Of a DNA stretch of 64,000 bases, positions 17,533 to 25,873 are shown piece after piece. Source of the DNA: Anaerobaca lacustris (GTDB lineage: Bacteria; Planctomycetota; Phycisphaerae; Sedimentisphaerales; Anaerobacaceae). A program made the position numbers and the translations under genes. Each line of letters begins with the position of its first letter. Within the stretch, counting starts at the first letter, position 1. The stretch covers positions 1 through 64,000 of the forward strand of contig NZ_JASCXX010000028.1 in NCBI RefSeq assembly GCF_030012215.1, read 5' to 3'. The notes beneath the pieces were generated by a model. It saw only the letters and a program-made list of their open reading frames with translations, was not told the origin of the DNA and did no database searches.

Positions 17533-18165
17533 ATGATCGATCTCAAGGAGCGAATTCGCGGGCGAGCGGACCCGGGTGTGGACCACGGAGGTTCGCGCAT
17601 CTTCTATGCCAACGGCGATCTCAAGAGCACGGATGTCGTTCAGGACGCTCTGAGCCGAGTGGATGCGTCCGTAACCTGCTTTGCCAACTGCGGCGAGTGT
17701 CTGGCGTCGATACGCCACGGCGGGTGTCGGCTGCTGGTCACCAACGTCCCGGAGCCGGCGGACGAAGGGATCGAGTTGCTGACCAGGGTCAAATCGGCCG
17801 CCCCCTGGGTCCCGGTCATCATGCTCGTAGAACCCGGACGAATCGATACCGCCGTTCGAGCGATGAAGGCCGGCGCGACCGACTGTATCGAGAGACCTCC
17901 CCAGGCCGATCACCTGCTCTCGGCCGTCCGGGGGGCCTTGCACAACTCGATCGACGGACTGCCTGCGAAACCCCTGACGGACGTCGAGCAGAGCGTGCTC
18001 CAACTCATCCTTGAAGGAATGACCAACGGGCAGATCGCCACCGCCCTTCACCGATCCCGGCGAACGGTGGAGGTCCATCGGGCCGACATCATGCGAAAGC
18101 TCGGCGCTCGGCACATCGTAGATCTCGTCCGCAATGCCGCCCTGGCCGGTCTGGTCCGCGCGTAG
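17533..18165 (+). CDS. Orphan LuxR-type regulator with degenerate receiver domain
   Basis: This transcription regulator of 210 residues has a receiver-like N-terminus (21-138) and a LuxR/GerE helix-turn-helix (147-208: LTDVEQSVLQLILEGMTNGQ, then RRTVEVHRADIMRKLG). The DNA-binding part looks intact. The receiver does not: the phospho-acceptor Asp is Asn71 (LLVTNVPEP), the acidic pair is replaced around Tyr25-Asn27, and the switch Lys-Pro is Arg121-Pro122. It cannot be phosphorylated in the usual way, and no histidine kinase is encoded nearby. I chose ATG 17533; an upstream ATG at 17479 is possible. It ends 184 bases before the 12-gene glycan array on the same strand, so control of that array is a reasonable guess. 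Confidence 0.8.
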   Translation: MIDLKERIRGRADPGVDHGGSRIFYANGDLKSTDVVQDALSRVDASVTCFANCGECLASIRHGGCRLLVTNVPEPADEGIELLTRVKSAAPWVPVIMLVEPGRIDTAVRAMKAGATDCIERPPQADHLLSAVRGALHNSIDGLPAKPLTDVEQSVLQLILEGMTNGQIATALHRSRRTVEVHRADIMRKLGARHIVDLVRNAALAGLVRA

Positions 18166-18349
18166 GCCGACGGCCCCACTGCCTATCTCGCCTCGAACGC
18201 ATCGCTGACGGTCCCCTCTCGCATCTCGACGTCAAATCGGGTATGGTATCCGCTGACAATCGAAAACCGGGCATCGACCGTCCGACGCATTGTCTGACAC
18301 GGCCGAAGCACCCGCACGTATGACTTCTTCTGTCATGGAGGCAGGACCC

Positions 18350-19792
18350 ATGCGACAAGGAGCTTTTCGCTCGCTACCGACCTACTGCATGCCATTGCTT
18401 GTGGCGGTCGTCTTCCTGGGACCGGACCGTGCCCCGGCCGGCGACGGACGCATCCGGCCCTATGAGGCCAATCCGCGGTATTGGCAATACAAGGGCCGTC
18501 CGATCCTGCTGCTCGGGGGAAGCAAGGACGACAATCTGTTCCAGATCCCCGATCTCAAGGAGCACCTCGACGAAATGGTCTCGGTGGGCGCCAACACCAT
18601 CCGCAACACGATGAGCGACCGGCCGGACTTCGGCTTCGAGGTGCGTGCGTTTCATCAGCGGCCCGACGGGAAATTCGACCTCGACCGATGGAACGACGAG
18701 TATTGGCGGCGGCTCGAGAACATGCTCCGATGGACCGCCGAGCGGGACATCATCGTACAGATCGAGCTCTGGGACATGCACGACATGCTCTTGCCCGACT
18801 ATTGGGCGGCGAATCCCTGGAATCCCGATCGGAATACCAACTACACCTTCGAGAACACGCGCCTGCCGCGCCAACCGTCCCAGACCGCGTATCGCGGCAG
18901 CGAATCGGTCGGTCGACCGCACGAGTTCTTCCACTCCGTCCCCGCCGTCAACAACGACACGGTGCTCCTCGGTTTCCAGCGGCAGTTCGTCGATCGCGTG
19001 CTCGAACACACGCTGCGATACGACCACGTCCTCTACTGCATCAGCAACGAGATCCATACCGAGTACTCACCCGAATGGGGATGGTACTGGGCCCGTCATC
19101 TGCGGCAACGAGCGACCGAGGCGGGAAAGCAAGTCGAGGTCACGGAGATGTACTGGGCCCCGCAGTTGAACCATCGGGCGCACCGCGATTCTCTCGACCG
19201 GCCGGAAATCTACAGTTTCTTCGAGGCCTCACAGAACAGCGCCATCCTCGATCCGGAGGACAACTGGCAAAACCTCCTGTTCGCGTACCAGTATCTCCGC
19301 TCCCGTCCCCGTCCGATCAACAACACGAAGATCTACGGCGCCGACGGCGGATCGGTCTGGGCGGGCGGCACGCACAATGCTCAGGAGAAGTTCTGGCGGA
19401 ACATCTTCGGCGGGTCGGCTTCCAGTCGGTTCCACCGCCCTGCGACCGGCCTGGGGCTCAGCGAACCAGCCCGGGTCCACATCAAGAGCCTGCGGATGCT
19501 GGCCGACGCGATGAACGTCTTCGTCTGCGAGCCGCACAACGACCTGCTGAGCGAACGGTCGGCGAACGAGGCCTACTGCCTCGCCGAGCCGGGCCGGGAG
19601 TACGCCATCTATTTCCCCAATGGCGGGCAGGTGCGACTCGATGTCTCCGCCGCCCAAGGAATGATGCAAGTCCGCTGGCTGGACATCACTCGCAGCGCCT
19701 GGCAGCAGTCGCAAGCCGCCCGCGCCGGCGGGACCCTGGAATTGAAGACCCCCGCCACGGGGCACTGGGCGGTGCTGGTGTTGCGGAAATAG
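18350..19792 (+). CDS. Secreted TIM-barrel GH-A-like protein, paralogue 1
   Basis: This is the first of six related secreted proteins (480 residues) in the array. GGAGGCAGGACCC precedes the ATG, and the signal peptide ends near APAGDG. The mature start IRPYEANPRYWQYKG followed by ILLLGGSKDDNLFQ is the family signature. The core reads as a clan GH-A TIM barrel: HVLYCISNE puts an Asn-Glu pair (Glu234) where GH-A enzymes have the acid/base. A conserved FWRNIFGGSASSRFHRP block and a C-terminal beta-sandwich (YAIYFPNGGQVRLDV, VRWLDITRSAW) resemble those following DUF4038/apiosidase domains. The usual nucleophile position is occupied by INNTKIYG. Glycan hydrolysis is inferred from fold and context only. 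Confidence 0.7.
   Translation: MRQGAFRSLPTYCMPLLVAVVFLGPDRAPAGDGRIRPYEANPRYWQYKGRPILLLGGSKDDNLFQIPDLKEHLDEMVSVGANTIRNTMSDRPDFGFEVRAFHQRPDGKFDLDRWNDEYWRRLENMLRWTAERDIIVQIELWDMHDMLLPDYWAANPWNPDRNTNYTFENTRLPRQPSQTAYRGSESVGRPHEFFHSVPAVNNDTVLLGFQRQFVDRVLEHTLRYDHVLYCISNEIHTEYSPEWGWYWARHLRQRATEAGKQVEVTEMYWAPQLNHRAHRDSLDRPEIYSFFEASQNSAILDPEDNWQNLLFAYQYLRSRPRPINNTKIYGADGGSVWAGGTHNAQEKFWRNIFGGSASSRFHRPATGLGLSEPARVHIKSLRMLADAMNVFVCEPHNDLLSERSANEAYCLAEPGREYAIYFPNGGQVRLDVSAAQGMMQVRWLDITRSAWQQSQAARAGGTLELKTPATGHWAVLVLRK
19505..19594 (+). repeat. 90-bp exact repeat, copy in paralogue 1
   Basis: This segment of paralogue 1 is identical at all 90 positions, including third codon positions, to bases 22498-22587 of paralogue 3. 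The flanks on both sides diverge at once. The encoded residues include VFVCEPHNDLLSERSANEA. Confidence 0.9.
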
Positions 19793-19870
19793 CGACCCAC
19801 CTCGCAGGCGTCTGTTCTATCTGTGAACGCTGTGTAATGTACCATGAACCCTGAAGAAGGAGTCCTGCAG

Positions 19871-21343
19871 ATGACAGGAAAACGCCAAAGGATACATTCG
19901 GCACGTAGAGCCATCTTGCTGGCGGTTACAGCACTCTTGGCAGCCGGTCCGGTATGGGCCGACAATGCAGATCGTATCCGACCCTACGAGGCCAATCCGC
20001 GCTACTGGCAGTACAAGGGCAAACCCGTGCTGCTACTCGGTGGCTCAGACGACGACAACCTGTTCCAATGGGAGCGATCCAAGCTGGAGGCCCACCTCGA
20101 TCTGCTGGTTTCCGTCGGCGGCAACTATGTCCGCAACACCATGAGCGATCGGGACGAAGGAAACGTCTATCCTTTCGCCCGCGTCAGGGATCGCTACGAC
20201 TTGAGCGTCTGGAGTGAGGAATACTGGAATCGGCTCGACATCTTTTTGCGCGAAACGCAGGAGCGCGAGATCGTCGTCCAGGTCGAGCTTTGGGATGCGT
20301 TCGATTGGACGGACGACTACGGCTGGGGCAACCATCCGTGGAATCCTGCGAACAACGTGAATTACACGGCGGAGCAATCAGGCTTGCCGACGTCCTGGCC
20401 GCATTCGCCACATCGGCGCGACCATCCGTTTGTGCTGACGATTCCGGGCCAGGCGAACGCCGATCGCGGCCGTGTCGTGCTCTCATTGCAGGAGAATTTC
20501 GCCGCCAGAGTTCTGGACGCCTGCCTGGTCTACAACCATGTGCTGTTCACTATCCACAATGAGACCAGCGCCCCACATCCGTGGTCGGATTACTGGGCGA
20601 CGTTTCTCCATGCCCGAGCAACAGCAAACGGCAAGAGCGTGTACGTCAGCGACATGCGGGAAGAGGACATCGGCAACCGCGATCCACATGAATACGTGAT
20701 TGGCCGGCCGCATCTGTACAACTTCTTGGAAGTCTCGAAAACAAACCGCAGCCACAAGCAGGCGCATTGGGATTGCATCCTGCTCGTGCGGTCGCGTCTG
20801 GAGCAGAGCGGCTTCATCCGCCCGATGAACAACACGAAGATTATGTACGGTCCGCCGTTCCGCACGCGCACGGACGCGGAGAAAATGGAACTGGTGGATA
20901 AGTTCTGGCGCAACGTCCTCGGCGGCACAGCGGCGGCGCGGTTCCATCGCGAATTCAACGGCCTCGGCCTGAATGATCTGGCTCAGGTGCAAATCCGCAG
21001 CGTGCGCATCTTCACCGACGCGTGGAACGTCTTCGTATGCGAGCCGCGCAACGCCCTCCTTTCCGAACGCGCGGAAAACGAAGCCTACTGCATGGCCCAG
21101 CCGGGCAGGCAGTACGCCGTCTACTTCCCGGACGGCGGTGCGGTACGGCTCGACGTGTCGGCGGCGGAGAGCCCGCTGCAAGTGCGCTGGTTCGACATCG
21201 CGCAGAGCACGTGGCAGTCGCCGCGGACCGCCGACGGCGGCAAGTCGATTGAACTGAAGGCGCCCGGCGAAGGCCCCTGGGCGGCGCTGATCGTAACCCA
21301 ACACGAATTGGACCTCAACCCCAAGGAGATCAGGAAATGTTAG
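19871..21343 (+). CDS. Secreted TIM-barrel GH-A-like protein, paralogue 2
   Basis: This second paralogue has 490 residues. I start at ATG 19871, where AAGGAG lies 9 bases upstream; an ATG at 19844 has no such site. The signal peptide ends at VWADNA and is followed by DRIRPYEANPRYWQYKG and VLLLGGSDDDNLFQ. HVLFTIHNE contains the putative acid/base Glu231. LYNFLEVSKTNR and MNNTKIMYG correspond to conserved strands 6 and 7. FWRNVLGGTAAARFHRE and the C-terminal sandwich (YAVYFPDGGAVRLDVSAAE, QVRWFDIAQSTWQ) are as in paralogue 1. It has a longer insertion between strands 7 and 8 (RTRTDAEKMELVDK) than paralogue 1. Its stop overlaps the next start by seven bases, so the two are translationally coupled. 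Confidence 0.7.
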   Translation: MTGKRQRIHSARRAILLAVTALLAAGPVWADNADRIRPYEANPRYWQYKGKPVLLLGGSDDDNLFQWERSKLEAHLDLLVSVGGNYVRNTMSDRDEGNVYPFARVRDRYDLSVWSEEYWNRLDIFLRETQEREIVVQVELWDAFDWTDDYGWGNHPWNPANNVNYTAEQSGLPTSWPHSPHRRDHPFVLTIPGQANADRGRVVLSLQENFAARVLDACLVYNHVLFTIHNETSAPHPWSDYWATFLHARATANGKSVYVSDMREEDIGNRDPHEYVIGRPHLYNFLEVSKTNRSHKQAHWDCILLVRSRLEQSGFIRPMNNTKIMYGPPFRTRTDAEKMELVDKFWRNVLGGTAAARFHREFNGLGLNDLAQVQIRSVRIFTDAWNVFVCEPRNALLSERAENEAYCMAQPGRQYAVYFPDGGAVRLDVSAAESPLQVRWFDIAQSTWQSPRTADGGKSIELKAPGEGPWAALIVTQHELDLNPKEIRKC

Positions 21344-22788
21344 CACGACACAATCACACCCACCGCGTCAAGATCATCGTTGCCCTGGCGGTGGCGATGG
21401 CCTGGCAAAACGGCGTCGCGCACGCTGACAACGCCGACCGGATTCAGCCGTGGTCGGAGAATCCGGCCTACTGGCAGTACAAGGGCCAACCGGTCCTGCT
21501 CATCGGCGGGTCGGACCAGGACAATTTATTCAACCACCCGAACATCGGGCCGGACGGGCTGGAGGCCCACCTGGATCTGCTGGTCTCGGTCGGTGGCAAC
21601 TACGTGCGTAACACGATGAGCCATCGCGATTCGGGGAATGTCTTCCCGTTCTACCGTGACCCGGATACAGGGCTGTTCGACTTGGACTGCTTCCATGATG
21701 CTTATTGGAAGCGGCTTGACGCGTTGCTGGCGCTTGCCAAGGACCGGGACATCATTGTGCAGATCGAATTGTGGGATCCGCACGACTACTACCAGGACGG
21801 CGGCGACCACGGCGGGTGGTCGCGCAATCCCTTCAACCCGGCCAACAACGTCAACTATACCGTCGAAGAATCGGGCCTTATCGAAACGGTTGACTGGTCC
21901 GCTGTTCACGATCCCGGGAAGGATCATCCCTTCTTCCAGACGGCGCCGTCCGAGCGGGACCTGATTCTTGTTCGGCGCTATCAGGAACGATTCGTCGACA
22001 AGGTGCTCGAAGTCGCCTTCCCATATCCGAATGTGCTTTACTGCGTGAGCAACGAATCGAACGATTCCCTCCACTGGAGCGACTACTGGGCCGCGCACCT
22101 TCGCCGCCGGTCGGAGGAGGCGGGCTATCCGATCCAGGTCGGTGAGATGCGTTTTCCGAACAATCCCCGCCACGGCGATTTTCAGCACGTCATCGAACGA
22201 CCCGAACTCTATGCGTTCCTTGACGTCGGCCAACTCAACCGCCCCGTACAGCAGCGACACTGGGACAACCTTCAGTACCTTCGCGGACGCCTGGCCGAGC
22301 GGCCCCGCCCGATCAACAACACAAAGATCTACGGTGGTGACGCGGTGGGGTGGACGGGGGGGTATCGAACCGGAGAGGAGTGTTTCTGGCGGAACGTCCT
22401 CGGCGGCGCCGCGTCGGCCCGGTTCCATCGTCCGCCTGCGGGGCGGGGTCTGAGCGTCGAGGCGCAGGCCCATATTCGCAGCGCACGGATGCTCACTGAC
22501 GCGATGAACGTCTTCGTCTGCGAGCCGCACAACGACCTGCTGAGCGAACGGTCGGCGAACGAGGCCTACTGCCTCGCCGAGCCGGGCAGGCAGTACGCGG
22601 TCTACTTTCCCGACGGCGGCGCGGTGAAGCTGGATGTCTCGGCCGCACAGGGGGCGCTCGAGGTCCGCTGGCTCGACGTCGCCCGCAGCGCCTGGCAGCA
22701 GCCGCAGACGGTCACCGCCGGATCGACGCTGGAACTGAACGCCCCCAATAAGGGCCACTGGGCGGCACTGATCGCCAAGGGACAATGA
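21337..22788 (+). CDS. Secreted TIM-barrel GH-A-like protein, paralogue 3
   Basis: This third paralogue has 483 residues and starts inside the end of paralogue 2, with AAGGAG upstream of its ATG. The signal peptide ends at GVAHADNA; DRIQPWSENPAYWQYKGQP and VLLIGGSDQDNLF follow. NVLYCVSNE carries the putative acid/base Glu240, and LYAFLDVGQLNR has Asp where paralogues 1, 2, 4 and 5 have Glu. The C-terminal region shares a 90-bp exact DNA stretch with paralogue 1, a sign of gene conversion. Domain order is signal peptide, TIM barrel, beta-sandwich. It is followed by the DUF4832 protein after 35 bases. The substrate is unknown. Confidence 0.7.
   Translation: MLARHNHTHRVKIIVALAVAMAWQNGVAHADNADRIQPWSENPAYWQYKGQPVLLIGGSDQDNLFNHPNIGPDGLEAHLDLLVSVGGNYVRNTMSHRDSGNVFPFYRDPDTGLFDLDCFHDAYWKRLDALLALAKDRDIIVQIELWDPHDYYQDGGDHGGWSRNPFNPANNVNYTVEESGLIETVDWSAVHDPGKDHPFFQTAPSERDLILVRRYQERFVDKVLEVAFPYPNVLYCVSNESNDSLHWSDYWAAHLRRRSEEAGYPIQVGEMRFPNNPRHGDFQHVIERPELYAFLDVGQLNRPVQQRHWDNLQYLRGRLAERPRPINNTKIYGGDAVGWTGGYRTGEECFWRNVLGGAASARFHRPPAGRGLSVEAQAHIRSARMLTDAMNVFVCEPHNDLLSERSANEAYCLAEPGRQYAVYFPDGGAVKLDVSAAQGALEVRWLDVARSAWQQPQTVTAGSTLELNAPNKGHWAALIAKGQ
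22498..22587 (+). repeat. 90-bp exact repeat, copy in paralogue 3
   Basis: This is the second copy of the exact 90-bp repeat described at 19505-19594. It lies at the equivalent position of paralogue 3, in the same reading frame. The surrounding codons differ clearly between the two genes. Confidence 0.9.
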
Positions 22789-22823
22789 CCGCTCGTACCG
22801 ACGTTCTGTCACGGAAGGATGCC

Positions 22824-24356
22824 ATGATGAGAAAGAACACCCTGTCCCGGCCGATGCGTTTTCCGATGGCCGCGGCGATCCTGATGCTGCTGGCACCAGC
22901 GATCGGTCTCGGGCGCGACCCGTTGCCTCCGTCCTCCACCCGCCGGATCGACATGCGGCCGCACTGGAACGATCGCATTGCTCTGGCGAACCCGCACAAG
23001 GGCTGGTACCACCACTTTCCCGACAACCATATCAACAAGTATGTCATCGCGAGGGATGAGGACTTGACGGAATTCCCGGGCATGGATCATCTGTATATCC
23101 GTCTGGCCTGGGCCTATCTCGAACCGCAGGAGGGCCGCTTCGACTGGGACGTGATCGACCGGATCATCGACAAGTGGGTTGGACACGGGCTGGGCATCGC
23201 CTTTCGCATCTCATGCAAGGAGACCAGCACCGACCGAATCGAGCAGCAGTTCGCCACGCCCAAATGGGTGATGCAAGCCGGGGCCGAAGGCGGCTTCTAT
23301 CGCAACGGCCAGGAGATAGGCCCCGATGGCCCGTGGGAGCCTGTCTTCGACGATCCGATCTTTCTGGAGAAGCTGGAGAACTTCCTTAGCGCCTTCGCCG
23401 CCCGCTACGACGGCAAGCCGTGGCTTCGCTATATTGACGTCGGCAGCATCGGCGACTGGGGCGAAGGCCATCTGCATTCGGGCAGCCGAAAACACTACGG
23501 GTACGAGGTAAGAAAGAAGCACATCGACCTGCACGTGGAGCACTTCCCCAAGACGCAGATCGTCGTCTCCGACGATTTCGTCTATGCGATTTCGGACAAG
23601 CAGGAACGGCAGCGGATGCACCGCTATATCGTCGAGAAGGGTCTGACCTACCGCGACGACAGCATTCTGGTGGATTGGTACATCACCGCTCACGCCGAGA
23701 CGTGGACCGTTCGCAGCCCCGAGTTGTTCGCCGACATCTGGCGCGATCGTCCGACGGTGCTGGAACTGGAGCACTACCGAAGCGTCAAGCGCGCGGGCAA
23801 TTGGCTCGGCGCGCCCGATTCGTCGCTGGCGAAGTTCGGCAGCGGCCGCAGCGGCGCCGACTTCTTCCGCGGCGCGCTGGCGACCCTGCGGGCCACCTAC
23901 ATCGGCTACCACGGGGACGCCCGCGACTGGTACACAGACAACCCGGACCTCACGGTCGAACTGCTGAACCGCTGCGGCTACTGGTACTTCCTTCACGACG
24001 TCGATGTCCCCGAGTCACTTCGTGCGGGGCGCACGCACACGATTCGTCTGGCCTGGGAGAATCGCGGCGTGGCCCCGGCCTACCATCCGTACGCACTCCA
24101 GGTGCGGCTCGTCGGGCCCGAACGGGCCGAGTTCGAGTTCGACGCGGGGAACCAGCGCTGGATGCCGGGCCCGGAGAACACGGTCTACACCGAAGACTAC
24201 GCCCTCTCGCTCCCCGACCGCCTGGCGGCCGGCCGCTACGATTTGAAGATCCGACTCCATGCGAAGGAGGAGGACCGGACCGTGTTCATCGCCCTCGACC
24301 GCTCTCTGCTTGATGAGCAGGGGTACTACACTGTTGCGACGCTTGAAGTGGAATAG
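22824..24356 (+). CDS. Secreted DUF4832-type glycosidase-like protein
   Basis: This protein has 510 residues and a signal peptide (MAAAILMLLAPAIGLG). I chose the ATGATG at 22824 with AAGGA upstream. The fold reads as a GH42/GH-A-like TIM barrel: NPHKGWYHHFP, HLYIRLAWAYLEPQEGRFDW, then RYIDVGSIGDWGEGH, with a Glu at the acid/base position, and VSDDFVYAI. The C-terminal beta-sandwich (TIRLAWENRGVAPAYHPYAL, PGPENTVYTEDYALSLPD) is the DUF4832 domain. Proteins of this type are common in polysaccharide-degrading bacteria and uncharacterised. It interrupts the run of GH-A-like paralogues and is tightly spaced on both sides (35 and 25 bases), consistent with one operon. Confidence 0.75.
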   Translation: MMRKNTLSRPMRFPMAAAILMLLAPAIGLGRDPLPPSSTRRIDMRPHWNDRIALANPHKGWYHHFPDNHINKYVIARDEDLTEFPGMDHLYIRLAWAYLEPQEGRFDWDVIDRIIDKWVGHGLGIAFRISCKETSTDRIEQQFATPKWVMQAGAEGGFYRNGQEIGPDGPWEPVFDDPIFLEKLENFLSAFAARYDGKPWLRYIDVGSIGDWGEGHLHSGSRKHYGYEVRKKHIDLHVEHFPKTQIVVSDDFVYAISDKQERQRMHRYIVEKGLTYRDDSILVDWYITAHAETWTVRSPELFADIWRDRPTVLELEHYRSVKRAGNWLGAPDSSLAKFGSGRSGADFFRGALATLRATYIGYHGDARDWYTDNPDLTVELLNRCGYWYFLHDVDVPESLRAGRTHTIRLAWENRGVAPAYHPYALQVRLVGPERAEFEFDAGNQRWMPGPENTVYTEDYALSLPDRLAAGRYDLKIRLHAKEEDRTVFIALDRSLLDEQGYYTVATLEVE

Positions 24357-24381
24357 AACACCCTTTACGGAGGCAGTAACC

Positions 24382-25842
24382 ATGCGACAAAGGACCTTCC
24401 CATCACATCCGACCGCCTGCATATCCCTTCTTGCGGCGGTTGTCCTCCTGGGGCCGGCGTTGGCCTCGTCGAACAACGAACGCATCCACCCGTACGAGAA
24501 CAACCCCCGCTACTGGCAGTACAAGGGCCGACCCGTGCTGCTGCTGGGCGGGTCGCGCGAGGACAATCTGTTCAACCACCCCGATGGCCTGGCCGAGCAC
24601 CTGGATACGCTGGTTGCCAGCGGGGGCAACTACATCCGCAACACGATGAGCAGCCGCAACCCCGGCAATCCCTGGGCGTTCAAACGCCTCGACAACGGTC
24701 TGTACGACCTGAACCAGTGGGACACCGAATATTGGGGCCGCTTCGAGAACCTGCTGAAGCTGTGCAAAGAGCGCAACATCATCGTGCAGATCGAGGTATG
24801 GGACCCGTGGGACTACTTCAAAACCGAAGCGCCGCTGGGCTATGGCCCGAACAACGTCGGCTGGGAGAGCTGTCCGTTCAATCCCGCCCTCAACGTCAAC
24901 TATACCGCCGCCGAGAGCGGGCTGGCCGAGAAGATCGACTACTACTCGGGCAGCAAGCCGAGCGGCCACCTGTTCTTCCATACCCCGCCGGCCCTGAAAG
25001 ACGCCCCGCTGGTGCGTAAATACCAGGAGGCCTTCGTGGACAAGCTGCTCTCGATCTCGCTGGCGTATCCCAACGTGCTGTACTGCATGAACAACGAGAT
25101 CGGCGAGCCGCCCGAGTGGGGCCAGTACTGGGCGAAGTTCATTCGGACGCGGGCCGAGAAGGCGGGCAAGAAGGTGTTCCTCACCGACATGCGTCGCAAC
25201 ACCAGTTTCGAGTCCGCCGAGCAGGTGAACCTGCTGCACGACCGCACGCATTACGATTTCTTCGAAATCTCGCAGAACAACGCCAACAACGACCAGAAGC
25301 ACTACGATCATATCCTGCACATCCGCTCGCAAGTCGCGTCCCGTCCCATTCCGATCAACAACGTCAAGATCTACGGCGGCGAGATCGGAAGCTGGACGAC
25401 CAGCGTGGAAGAAGGCACGCGTCGATTCTGGCGCAACGTCTTCGGCGGCTGCGCCTCGTCGCGCTTCCATCGGCCCGGGCCGTCGCCCGACTATTTCGCC
25501 ATCGGCCTGAGCGATCTGGCCCAGACGCACATCCGCAGCATGAGGATGCTGACGGAGGCGATGGACGTCTTTTCCTGCGAGCCGCACAACGAACTGCTCG
25601 GCGACCGGTTGCCGAACGAGGCCTACTGTCTGGCCCAGCCCGGCAAGCAGTGCGCCGTCTATTTCCCCGATGGCGGCGAGGTAACGCTCGATGTCTCCGC
25701 TGCGCGGGGAACGCTCCAGGTCCGCTGGCTCGATATCCGCCGCAGCGCCTGGGGGCAGTCGCAGACCGTCCCCACCACCGGGACCCTGGAGTTGAAGACC
25801 CCGGAAAAGGGTCAGTGGGCGGCGCTTGTGTTGGTCCAATAG
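24382..25842 (+). CDS. Secreted TIM-barrel GH-A-like protein, paralogue 4
   Basis: This fourth paralogue has 486 residues. Its ribosome-binding site and leader (GGAGGCAGTAACC, then MRQRTFPSHP) are visibly homologous to those of paralogue 1, so the duplication carried the translation signals along. ERIHPYENNPRYWQYKG and VLLLGGSREDNLF open the mature protein. NVLYCMNNE places the putative acid/base at Glu239. HYDFFEISQNNA and INNVKIYGGE follow, then FWRNVFGGCASSRFHRP and the C-terminal sandwich (VRWLDIRRSAWGQSQ). It probably acts outside the cytoplasm on the same class of glycan as its neighbours, which is inference from context. Confidence 0.7.
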   Translation: MRQRTFPSHPTACISLLAAVVLLGPALASSNNERIHPYENNPRYWQYKGRPVLLLGGSREDNLFNHPDGLAEHLDTLVASGGNYIRNTMSSRNPGNPWAFKRLDNGLYDLNQWDTEYWGRFENLLKLCKERNIIVQIEVWDPWDYFKTEAPLGYGPNNVGWESCPFNPALNVNYTAAESGLAEKIDYYSGSKPSGHLFFHTPPALKDAPLVRKYQEAFVDKLLSISLAYPNVLYCMNNEIGEPPEWGQYWAKFIRTRAEKAGKKVFLTDMRRNTSFESAEQVNLLHDRTHYDFFEISQNNANNDQKHYDHILHIRSQVASRPIPINNVKIYGGEIGSWTTSVEEGTRRFWRNVFGGCASSRFHRPGPSPDYFAIGLSDLAQTHIRSMRMLTEAMDVFSCEPHNELLGDRLPNEAYCLAQPGKQCAVYFPDGGEVTLDVSAARGTLQVRWLDIRRSAWGQSQTVPTTGTLELKTPEKGQWAALVLVQ

Positions 25843-25873
25843 ATACTATCACTTGGCGAAAGGAGATCGAAGG

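Noticed and set aside
19844-19870. Upstream ATG for paralogue 2
   Set aside because: There is no ribosome-binding site before it, while AAGGAG stands correctly before the ATG at 19871, and the signal peptide starts there.
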